Shown here: positions 25,881-35,432 of the stretch, one piece after another | Layout: every line of letters begins with the position of its first letter | Position numbering within the stretch: the first letter of the stretch is position 1 | NCBI GenBank assembly: GCA_024138025.1 | Contig: JAMXBD010000363.1 | Coordinates: forward strand, 62,001-126,000 | DNA: 64,000 nt | Direction of reading: 5' to 3' | Origin: Combretum micranthum | Taxonomy: Eukaryota > Streptophyta > Magnoliopsida > Myrtales > Combretaceae | Position numbers and translations under genes: made by a program | Notes under the pieces: generated by a model | What the model was told of the DNA's origin: nothing | Seen by the model: only the letters and a program-made list of their open reading frames with translations | Database searches by the model: none

Positions 25881-26259
25881 ACCAGGGGAAATCATTACGT
25901 GAAGTTTTTCTCTCGTCTCTAAAAGAGAGAGAATTTCCTCTCAATTGAGAGCGGTCCCACCTTTTGGATTAGGGCTTAATTGATTGTATATTTCTTCAAC
26001 CGAAACAATTATTTTTTACATGCTTAAATCAAAGACTCAACTTGTATAATCCTTTAAGTATTTTGGCCTATTAATTTGTCTGCTGGGACTTTTGTACTCC
26101 GAATTATTTACTTGCTACATAACAGCTATATCACAATGAGCTAATAGATTTAACTAAGGTAGTATAAGTATAGAATGATTGAATAAGGTATCAAATTGAC
26201 TAATTAAAAGCTCACATACCTAATTACAATTTGGGTAAAGTTGAGGTAGTAAATACAAC

Positions 26260-26760
26260 ATTAACCCTAAAATAAACTGCTATTTAGGATGCTAACTATA
26301 CAATTTATATATTTTTATGCACTTGCATTTTTCGATAAATGGAGTAAATAATATGGAAAAATATGAAAACTTCCTTTTATATGTGAAATTACCCTTCAAA
26401 CTCATTTTAAAAAACTAATAGCATATCTAAAATAATCCCGCTAGTGATTAGACTTAGCAATGGAATTGTGGATCTCTATTTATAATTTGGGTTTTATGAT
26501 TACATCTATTGATAATCACACTTTAAGCTATTTATCAATTATCACCTTAAGTTTAGTTATATTTAATTTAAATGTCAGTTTTATCCGTATCAACGATTTC
26601 AAATTACATATAGGATGTTCCCATCATTTATAATCAATTAATTAGACGTCTTTTTCTAGTTTCTCTTAATTATTTTGTGGTTATAGGTTTATAACAAATC
26701 AATCAACCGTAGTATCCATAGACATAATAAAATTATTGGAAGTTAAAATTTTACTTAACC
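26260..26760. repeat. Segment duplicated at 40630-41200
   Basis: Shared text includes CCTTTTATATGTGAAATT, CCCTTCAAACTC, AAAATAATCC, GATTAGAC, TTTAAGCTATTTATCA and ATTTCAAATTACATA, and both copies lead into a pectinesterase exon-5 relic. It is therefore probably former intron 4 or 5'-flank sequence of a duplicated pectinesterase gene, though it no longer resembles intron 4 of the intact gene clearly. Confidence 0.75.
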
Positions 26761-26844
26761 AACATATTATCTCTAAAATGAGATCCTTTCAATTTTTTCT
26801 TTTTAACATTTTTCAAAATAACTTTTTCGGGGATCCTAATGCGG

Positions 26845-26915
26845 ATTGGAGCATAATGGGCCCGTGAAATGGCCATGACTTGGCCCATCCTTGTAAGGCA
26901 CTTCGTTGCAATATC
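26845..26915 (+). pseudogene. Relic 2 of pectinesterase exon 5
   Basis: Contains ATAATGGGCCCGTGAAATGG and ATGACTTGGCCCATCC, matching the [14 protein letters not shown] part of the intact last exon, then AAGGCACT in place of the KSFVNGRH region. The frame is broken and the glycine/alanine-rich GPGAAATSG code upstream is missing, as in relic 3. The 3' flank (TTCATTTATCGATTCCGTTCATT, ACAAATTCGATTCATTG) also follows the intact gene's 3' UTR. Confidence 0.8.
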
Positions 26916-27090
26916 TCTAATTGTTCCATTAGGAAGAATTTTCATTTATCGATTCCGTTCATTCCTTATTTGCAACAAAATTCAAATGTACGCAATGACA
27001 TAGCATGCATATCAAAACATACAAATTCGATTCATTGTTTTAAGAATAACTCTTTTTCATTTCTTGAGTTAACACATTGTTATATCTAAT

Positions 27091-27480
27091 GCTGTAAATG
27101 AGTCAAGTCAAGTCGATACCATACCAAGTTCGAACTTGAACTCGATCAAGCTTTGGTTTTTGAACTATTACTCGACTCGATTTAATACTCAATAAACTTA
27201 AACTCGACTCGACTAAACTTAATTATTTTTTTTAAATATTGATTTAACTATAAAAAGTATTTAATACTTAATAAGTTCGAACTCAACTCAGCTCGACACG
27301 ATTTAATACTCGATTAAACTCGCAAGGTCACTAAGCTGAGTATTTTAAAGCTTGAACTCAAGCTCGGTAACTACTTGAGTAGCTCAAACTCGAGCCTAAC
27401 TCAATTGTAAGTAAGTCGAATTCAAGCTTTCATCAAATCGAATCTAAGTAGATCGTAAACTGTCTCGACTCAATTATAGC
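27091..27480. mobile_element. Probable hAT-type MITE
   Basis: Imperfect terminal inverted repeats GCTGTAAATGAGTC / GACTCAATTATAGC (12 of 14 pair). The interior is dominated by ACTCGA/TCGAGT-type repeats. It splits the flank of pectinesterase relic 2 relative to the other copies. I could not find a convincing 8-bp target-site duplication, so the exact edges are uncertain. Confidence 0.6.
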
Positions 27481-27589
27481 TTTAGTAGACCTATTCTAGC
27501 AATTCTAATTGAAAGTGAATTGTCATAAATAGACAGTCTTTCTGCACGCAAAATGGATACTCTTTTTATTCACTTCATAGATATATCTT

Positions 27590-28010
27590 CTATGCATCTT
27601 GCGCAAGACATTAAGGCATTTTCATCTTTTTGGCAGCTCCATGTACAGGGAGAAGGCGGATGAAACAAACATGCTTTATTCTAATGGAAAACAAATTATC
27701 CCAGCACCTTGAACTCTGCATGCACGTAATCAGGGTCTGGTGGAGTTACTTAAAGTTGACTATGTGTTTCACTTCTTGGAATAATGATAGGTTTTAACCA
27801 AAACCACCCATTAAATCTGACTTGATTTTGTAGGAAGACAGTAGGGACACCAGATTTTGGTAGTGCCGCAGTTTTGCATCAAATCGTTAAACCAAACGCA
27901 TCTGACAAGTAACAGCCACCAAGGTAGAAAAATTGCTTCCATCACAAGGTTACATACAGACCAACTGCATGAACTGAAACAAGAAGAGACACATAATCTC
28001 GTACAGCCTC
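27590..28010 (-). repeat. Relic of zinc-finger gene 3' flank, copy 2
   Basis: Collinear with 44262-44350 plus 47086-47400, the intact zinc-finger gene's downstream flank. Shared text includes ACATTTTCATCTTT, ACATGCTTTATTCT, TTGGTAGTGCC, CAGTTTTGCATCAA, TCGTTAAACCAAAC and AGAAGAGACACATAATCT. In the other copy this segment is split by LTR C at exactly the point where this copy is continuous, which validates the LTR C boundaries. Confidence 0.85.
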
Positions 28011-28310
28011 TTACAAATGATATTGCTCTTCAAACTAATCTGAAAATGACACAACATAAATAATATATGCAAGTTCTTGTCATTCCATTCCGATACATAT
28101 CCTACATTAGGAGTAACATCGTCATTTCTTATGATTAGACATCATACAATATATTGCAATAGTAACAGAAACCTCAAAATGCCACTCGGTAGCTTGAAAT
28201 TCTAAAGCTTAATTCCATTTATGATCATGAAATCAGCCAACATCATAGTTGTGGCTGCTGGCATACAAATATAGAGGAAACAAATGAATTGGGTATGAAC
28301 AATAACATTT
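28006..28310. repeat. Duplicated flank unit, copy 2
   Basis: Second copy of 23714-24025. Here it follows the zinc-finger 3' flank directly, whereas in copy 1 it follows the zinc-finger linker relic, so the two copies have different breakpoints on this side. Confidence 0.8.
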
Positions 28311-28326
28311 TTTTTTTAAATTGATA

Positions 28327-28736
28327 CTAAAAGGCAAAGACAGTGACCAATAGCTTACAATCTCTCAATATATTTCTAAACCATTTTCCGTAACTTTCAT
28401 TACACGGGTTAAGAATTGAAATAGGGCGAGAGAGAAACGGAGTTGGTTGGTATACTAGACTTCTAACCATACTTAATCTGTCATAGGATTGTTCTTTTCT
28501 CCATTTCATGACCTGTCGACAATTAGTTTTTCCGCTTTTAACCATAAGGCTTGCTACCCTCGCGGGAGTGCTAGGTGGGATTGCATTTAATGCGAGCTCT
28601 AACCTGCACAAGAAGCCACAAGAACAAGAAGATCCGCTTTCCCTATTCCCTATAATACATGCTGAGCAGCAACATGATCATGCACTGCTCATTTATGCGG
28701 GTTGTCCTGATAATTACCCTGTATCGACAACTCAAC
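28327..28736 (-). pseudogene. Ankyrin-PGG gene relic, copy 2 (3' part only)
   Basis: Collinear with 24640-25110 of copy 1 (AAAGACAGTGACCAATAGCTTA at one end, CATGCTGAG..CAACATGATC near the other). The minus strand reads LELALNAIPP at the position where copy 1 reads LELASNASPP, the supposed PGG area. The ankyrin repeats themselves are absent from this copy. It is interrupted by a copia-type solo LTR at 28737 and resumes for a short stretch after 29057 (TCGGTTCGGCATCTACTTG). Confidence 0.55.
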
Positions 28737-29056
28737 TGTTGGGTTGTGGAGCATGAATACTGTACACCTTTGCCATGAGCACGGCGATCCAACTCGCCGG
28801 AGAGTTGGCTGGGAGTTGCCCCCGATAAAAATTGTTAGTAAGGGTATTTTAGGCAGTTCACGTAAAATTATCATTAGGATTTTTTTTTTTTATAAATAGC
28901 CCATCAATGTAATACATATCTCTCTCTCTATATATAATGAATATGCTGGGTTTGGTAGCGCCCCCAGACGTAGTCACAATCCGTGACGAACTGGGTAAAC
29001 AATTTTGTGTCTTTATCATTTCAATCTTTATTTTTCGTCTTTATTATTTCGTAACA
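28737..29056 (+). mobile_element. 320-bp solo LTR, copia/TRIM type
   Basis: Starts TGTTGGGTTGTGG and ends TTTCGTAACA. Flanking 5-mers TCAAC (28732-28736) and TCAAT (29057-29061) match 4/5. Sequence around the insertion aligns with uninterrupted copy 1 near 25090-25130. Interior features fit a copia-type LTR: a TATAAATAG element near 28892, a CTCTCTCTC stretch, and a 3' part with GTGTCTTTATCATTTC. Confidence 0.78.
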
Positions 29057-29109
29057 TCAATCGGTTCGGCATCTACTTGTAATAAATCAACCTTCTTATG
29101 GTTGTTGAT

Positions 29110-32100
29110 ACAGTGCAGCCCATTCTAGAGGTATAACAATTAGGCATATATATAGGATCTTATGATTGTTGAAACAGTATTTGTTGGACGAAATTTGTGT
29201 AGCAGTAATAGGAAACTACCTTTTTTGGTGGAGAAACTTTAGATTAGTCAAGTTTGATTTTGAAAAGATTCCTTTTATCATATAGAGTGAATAAATAAAT
29301 TATCACATATGGTCCAGATTTATTTTCTTAATAGCATCGAAAACACTAAGATGAAATGTTTTCATCTTATCACATTAAATCAAAAACATTAAACTTAACA
29401 CATTGGGGGAACATCTTTGCAGACTGAAGAACCATTTTCTGGGTTTTTTTTTCTCTTCTTTTCTTTTTTGGTTTATTTCATTAATGAATTAATTTTTCTT
29501 TTTAATTTTATACTCATTATGTTAAGCTAAACTATTAGGTGCAAGATTGTGATAAGGTTCAATGGGTTTTCGTGATTAATTACTTGCTTACACATAGTGT
29601 TTTGAGGAATTGATAATTGGACTATTTCACTCAAACTGGTCAAGTTAAAAGGGTAGCCTATATTCTAAGGTTGTAACAATTAGGCATATATTTAGGATGT
29701 TATAGTTGTTGATATAGTTTTTGTTAGACAAAATTTGTTTCCCTGACTTTTTCATCTATTGGGTTGTTGCTGATGGATTACCTTTCCATATAAAACTACA
29801 AAAAAAAAAAAAAAAAAAAAAAAAAACCTCTCCCTCGGACCTTTCTGTAAAGTCATATAACTAGGTTAGAGCCCCTATTATATGCAGTTAATGATTTAAA
29901 GTATACTAACCGATAAAATTAATAATATATTTTTAAAATGTTATCACAATTAATATGGTGATATATTTTTATAAATCTTTCATATGTATATAGCGTCTCA
30001 AGTGGTTTTCTCATTTGTATTATTTTATTAGTAACACCTTTTTTTTTTTTTTTTGGCCTCATTAGTAACACCTTCTAAACATTAGGATTTTTTTTTTTTT
30101 TCAATAAAGGAGTTAGCCATCATGATGCAAAGAGTTATGTTATTTTGTGCTAAATTATTCAAATATAGTAATTATTTTGAAAGTTATTCCACTGGCATAA
30201 TTTAGCAAATACAGATACATGAAATCACAGTCAAACATATTACTAGATTATTAATATTAAATAAGATGTAGCTTTTTTTACTGTTTCAGATATAATCTTT
30301 TAAAATAAATAAATAAATAATCGGATTTTTCATTTATATTTAAAATTACCATTTATGTGATGAGCAAATAGTTTTGGTTTTCCTAAAGTTTTGAAAAACA
30401 AAAGCAAATAATCCTATTTAAGATTAATGAGGAACTATGGCAATTAAAGCAATAATAGGAAACTACCTGTGTTGGTGGAGAAGCTTTGGGTTAGTAAAGT
30501 TTGATTTTGGAAAGATTCCTTTTAGCATATAAAGTGAATTAATAAATTTCCACAGACTGTCCAGATCTTTTTTTTTTTTTTAAATAACATCAAAAACACT
30601 AAGATGAAATGTTTTCATCTCATCACATTAAATCCAAAACATTAAACTTAATACATTGGAGAACCATTTTCTAGGTTTCTTCTTTCTTTTGTTTATTTCA
30701 TTAATAGATTAATTTATTTTTAATTTTATACTTATTATGTTGTGCTAACTATTAGGTGCGACATTGCGATATAGTTGAATGGATTTTTGTGATTAATGAC
30801 TTGCTTTCATATCATGTTTTGAGTAATTGATAATTTGACTTTTTTTTTCCCCAAATTGACCGAGTTAAAAGGGTGTCCTCTATTCCAAGGCTATGACAAT
30901 TAGGCATACATTTAGTATGTTATGGTTGTTGGTATGGTATTTGTTAGGCAAAATTTGTTTCATCTATTGGGCTGTTGTTGATGGATAACTTTTCAATATA
31001 AAACCACCTAAAAAGATATTCTCTCCTCAGACTTTTTCTAGAGACATATATGCAACCTCCTAAATCAAACATATAACTCGGTAAAAGCCTGTTTGATATG
31101 CAGTTACTGATTTAAAGTATACTAACCTATAAAATTATTAATATTTTTTAAAATGTTATCACAATTAATATGATAATATATTTTTATAAATCTTTCATAT
31201 GTATATATAGTCTCAAGCGGTTTTCTCATTTGTATTATTTTATTAGTAACACCTTTTAGCCATTAGGAAAAATATAATTTTTTTTTAAATAAGGAGTTAA
31301 ACATCACGATGCAAACAGTTTTGTTATTTTGTGTGAAATTATTCAAATGTTGTAATTATTTTGAAATAGCAAATGAAGATAAATGAAATCGCAATTAAAC
31401 ATATTGCTAGATTATCAATATTAAATAAGATGTAGCTTTGTTTCCTGTTTTAGATATAATTCTTTAAAGATAAATAATTAAACAATTTTGATTTTTCATT
31501 TACTTTTTAAAATTACTATTTACGTGATAAGCAAATAGTTTTGGTTTCACTAAAGTAATGATAAGCAAAACGTTTTGGTTTTCCTGAAGTTTTGCAAAAC
31601 GAAAGCAAATAATCATATCTAAGATTAATGAGGAACCATGGCAGTTGAAGCGATCATAGGAAACTACCTTTTTTGGTGGAGAAACTTTAGATTAGTGAAG
31701 TTTTATTTTTTTTCTGTTTTTGGCCCAATAGTGAAGTTTGATTTTGGAAAGATTCCTTTTTAGCATATAGAGTGAATTAATAAATTTTCATGTATTGTCT
31801 AAAATTTTTTCTTTACAACATCAAAAACACTAAGATGAAACGTTTTCATCTCATCACATTAAATCCAAAACATTAAACTTAACACAGTGGAGAAACATCT
31901 TTGTAGACTAGAGAACCATTTCTATTTCTTTTCTTTTCTTTTTTGTTTATTTTCATTAATAAATTAATTTTTTTAAATATTTTGTCCTAATTATGTTGAG
32001 CTAAACTATTATGTGCAAGATTGAGATATAGTTCAATGGATTTTTGTGATCAATGACTTGCTTACATATTGTGTTTTGAGTAAGTGATAATTTGACTATT

Positions 32101-32130
32101 TTATTCATTATTTTTTTATTTTTTCCTTTT
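29110..32130. repeat. 1.2-kb tandem repeat array, about 2.5 units
   Basis: The anchor GGAAACTACC recurs at 29211, 30458 and 31659, giving periods of 1247 and 1201 bp. Each unit repeats the same order of blocks: AGATTAATGAGGAAC, GGTGGAGAAACTTT, ACACTAAGATGAAATGTTTTC, ACATTAAACTTAA, GATAATTTGACT-like, ACAATTAGGCATA and TTTTGTTAG. The last unit is cut near 32110. No protein is encoded. A single diverged unit lies at 25600-25880. Confidence 0.88.
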
Positions 32131-32455
32131 TAACAACTTTATATTATTTAAATGTTTAGGTAATCAAAGAGTCTTTGAGAATTTGAATGAATTGTGACAA
32201 GAATTTGCCTAACTAATTTAAAAATGCTTGATTTTGATTTAATTCAAACTTAGTTAATGTAATTGCAATTGAGATTTGAGGCTATGATGTATGTTTAAAT
32301 CTCATATACAACTATAGTAGCTATGGGTTGATGATTATAGATAAAGTACTAGTGAGCAGTCTTTATGCTATAATTAGAAGTTTTGTGACTTGAAAGAGAA
32401 GTGGATTATTATTGAGTTTAGTTAAAACAATTAAATCAATCTCAATATCAATAAG

Positions 32456-32562
32456 TCAATAGTCTTGTAGCCTAGTGGCATCTCTTTGGTTCTTCTAATG
32501 AGAAGTATTGGATTCGAATCTTCACTCCTTGGTTGTAATGGTAAAAAAAAAAGAAAAAAAAA
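32456..32562 (+). mobile_element. tRNA-derived SINE
   Basis: About 107 bp with a pol III A-box-like TAGCCTAGTGG (32468-32478), a B-box GGATTCGAATC (32510-32520) and an A-rich tail. It is bounded by long target-site duplications, TCTCAATATCAATAAG (32440-32455) and TCTCACTATCAATAAG (32563-32578), 15 of 16 identical. The promoter boxes 30-odd bases apart, A-tail and long TSD together are diagnostic of a SINE. Confidence 0.9.
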
Positions 32563-32579
32563 TCTCACTATCAATAAGC

Positions 32580-34038
32580 AAGACCTAAATATAATAAAAG
32601 TAAATTAGCGGTCCTACACCTTTACGTGTCTTTTAATGCAAAAATTCTTTACCCATAGGTAAGATTGGTTCTCTTTTCTCTTTATATTCATCTATTTTCG
32701 AATTAAGTACCTATTAAATTCGTATGAATCTTTACTTATCTACCTTTACATTGTTCACTTATAAAACAATAACAACTAAAATGATCTTTTACATTGTATA
32801 AATATATATTTTAAATTCCTTTATTGAATTTTAGCATCTTGATTGTTATACCCAAATCACCATATTTATCATAATTGTAAAATAGAAATTAGATAAATGC
32901 AGATAATATGAATTTTCAAATTACATATTATAAATAGGTATAGATAAAATAAAAATACACATACACGTATAAGAATCAAATAGGAAAAAAGTTTTAGATA
33001 GATCCTTAAAGTTCTCATCAAAATTATAGTTTGATCACTTAGCTTAGGATAAAATTGCTACAATACACCAGCAAGTTAGAATTTCCCATGGAATTCAACC
33101 TGAACTTGGCACTATATTATATCTGCAGAAACTATATACCTGCCCAATCATTTTCTCTCTACAACTAACTTTATTCAAAAACAGTGCATAATGCATGGTG
33201 AGATTTAGTCACTGGCTAATGGCTTTAGAATTATTTGTCACACTTCTGCATGAAACCTATTATCATCTCCTCCAAACTTTGTTATAAAGTCTTGCCGTAA
33301 AAAATTTAGATAGTAGTTCTACTTTATGTTTTAGGCACTAGGTATTAGAATATATCCCTTAATTTCCTTTAAAATGATTGGTTCAATTACTTCAATATCA
33401 TGAGCCTTTTGTAGTCTCAAAATTCTTAACTAAGCAAAGGGATCACTATTATGACGTTTAGTACTTTTATGTGGCTATTGGAGACCAGATGTTGGAGCTT
33501 AAGGCGAATATGAGTTTTCTTACCTAAAATAGTGGAAAAGATTAAAAAAAAAAAAAAAACCTGCCACTTGCGCTACTAATTATTAGCTCTGGAAATTTAA
33601 TACCTAATACATGAATTTAGATATGATACAACACGATTATAGAAGAGTTTTTATAAGTAAAAATACATACTAATAATAAACGGGTCAAATTTGAAAACAA
33701 CATGAATTTAAGCATATCCAAGTTTGGGTTTACAAACTTGCGAACACATTAATATATATTATTGTTTTTTATATGCTTATTTTGTTAAAATATCATAATA
33801 TTATCTCTAACTAAATTATAAAATGACAATACTATCCATATAAAAACCAAATTATATATAGATATAGCATAGTATAAGTTATATATAGAGCATACTTATG
33901 ATTTATACAATATAGATATAATTTAACATATAAAATATATATAATTTATATATTAATATACAGTTGATTTATCCAATACATATGTAGCATATATACGTGT
34001 ATGTATACACAAAACATATACAATATAGTATGGAAATC
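32580..34038. other. Gene-free AT-rich spacer left of the MULE
   Basis: No supported gene. The last 300 bp are TA-rich low-complexity sequence that continues on the other side of the MULE (39552-40320), indicating that the element inserted into an AT-rich tract. Confidence 0.6.
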
Positions 34039-34047
34039 AAATATCTA

Positions 34048-34283
34048 GGGTTAGTTTCACCCATGGTACTTGAACTTTTTAAATATAACAGAAATGTACC
34101 TAAACAAAATTTTTTCACAGAAAAATACCTAAACTTTTTCTCACTATCAGCAAAAGTAATTTTGGCCTGATACCGGCCATTTCTTCGACGAATTTATGAT
34201 GTGTCAGATTTATCTATCCTACATGTGCCTTTCTCTCTCCTACTAAGATTACTTGTCTTTCTCTCTCGTATATTTTAACAATT
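34048..34283 (+). repeat. MULE left terminal inverted repeat
   Basis: Begins GGGTTAGTTTCACCCATGG. It pairs with the reverse complement of 39308-39542 with only about ten differences by eye, including the CTGATACCGGCCATTT block. Confidence 0.93.
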
Positions 34284-34446
34284 TGTCCCAAAGCAACCCG
34301 CCAAGAAACTTCTCTGACCGATTTATCTCTCTCTCTCTCTCTCTCCTCTCTCTTTATTTTGTAATCAACGTCTCTCTCTCTCTCTCTCAGGTGCCTCACC
34401 TACCTAGTTTTGTCTCTCCTTTTTTCTCACTTAAAGGACTGGACAA

Positions 34447-34850
34447 ATGGAAGCCACTCCAGTATGTCACTATGGTGTTAATGCGGAGTTAAAGACTTCA
34501 TGGACAGATGCCAACCCTGGGAGGCGATTCTACAGTTGCAGTTATTATGGGGTTAGGTCGATTGAATTCTAGTCTTCAATCCTCCCATTTATTCATCTTA
34601 TTTTATTAATTTTTTTTAGGGAAACGATGGTTGTGGTTTTTTTGTATGGGTGGACTCGCCAGTGCCAGAGAGAGCTAAGGCGATTATCCAGGGGTTACTA
34701 AAGCGCATCGATCGCATGGATAGAGAGAGGAAGGCCAAGGATGCAAAGTCGTGGAAAACGAGGAAAGGAGGGAAATGTTGTGGGTTAGGCTATTTAGGAT
34801 GGGTTTTATTGTACTTGGCATGTGCAATGTTCTGGGGAGTGATGATGTAG
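34447..34850 (+). CDS. GRF-type zinc-finger protein with C-terminal membrane segment, MULE passenger
   Basis: Two exons, 34447-34551 and 34620-34850 (donor GGG|GTTAGG, acceptor TTTAG|GG), phase 0, giving 111 codons with no internal stop. The N-terminus is a compact GRF zinc finger: CHYG, then SWTDANPGRRFYSC, then GCGFFVWVD, with the conserved G-R-F signature and three Cys plus one His in place to bind zinc. A charged, probably coiled segment follows (ERAKAIIQGLLKRIDRMDRE), and the C-terminus is hydrophobic (about 20 residues, GYLGWVLLYLACAMFWGVMM), predicting a tail-anchored membrane protein. GRF fingers bind nucleic acid in proteins such as topoisomerase III and APE2. Small plant GRF-plus-membrane-segment proteins are known, but their role is unclear. 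Located just inside the left TIR, whose CT-rich end may serve as its leader. It is open while the neighbouring transposase is broken. Confidence 0.82.
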
Positions 34851-35432
34851 GGGCTGTATGGTGCTTGGGTTTTTTAGGGTTTTTTTGTTATTGTTTTGCT
34901 TTTGTGGGTGTCTTTTTTTGTCTAGTTAGTGTGACACCAATTCCCCTTGTAATGGCAATTGTAATTGAAGAAGTTCGTTATTTTTAATTGAAGTATTGTT
35001 TGTAATTGTTCTTGTGTTCTATAAGATGTAAATTTTGACCATGTAAGAGTTCAATGTTAAAATTAAAAAATATCAAAATGGTTAGCAATAATGATAACAC
35101 CAATATGTTTGCTGCTTACTCGAAAAAGAGTGCATAAACATTAAAATGAGAATATAATGTATCAACTTGATAAGCTTCAAAGGTAAAAGATTCAATTACA
35201 CATATAGGGTGATGATAGTAATGTGCTAAGCACTTGGTCAAAATACATAAATGAAAAGTTCTTCTAGTCTAATATATTGTCCGTAACACATTGTAAACAA
35301 GACAAACACTTGTCCATCAAAATGCATGTGCACTGACAACATCAACAGGTCCTTCATGATGCACCCTTTTTTTTTTCTCTTTCTTCTACCACCATCCTGT
35401 CCCATTGCTGCTTCATTGGCTACCTGAGCATG

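Noticed and set aside
28508..28756. Plus-strand 82-codon open frame with a hydrophobic start, similar in both duplicated copies
   Set aside because: It lies antisense to the ankyrin-PGG relic, copy 1 has stops in the same frame, and I recognise no family. Treated as a shadow frame.
32468..32520. A genuine tRNA gene, because of the A and B boxes
   Set aside because: There is no cloverleaf acceptor stem, it has an A-rich tail, and it is flanked by a 16-bp target-site duplication: a SINE.
34214..34492. Arg/Glu-rich minus-strand and Ser/Leu-rich plus-strand frames near the MULE left end
   Set aside because: They are translations of the CT-rich TIR and leader. The supported gene is the spliced GRF frame starting at 34447.
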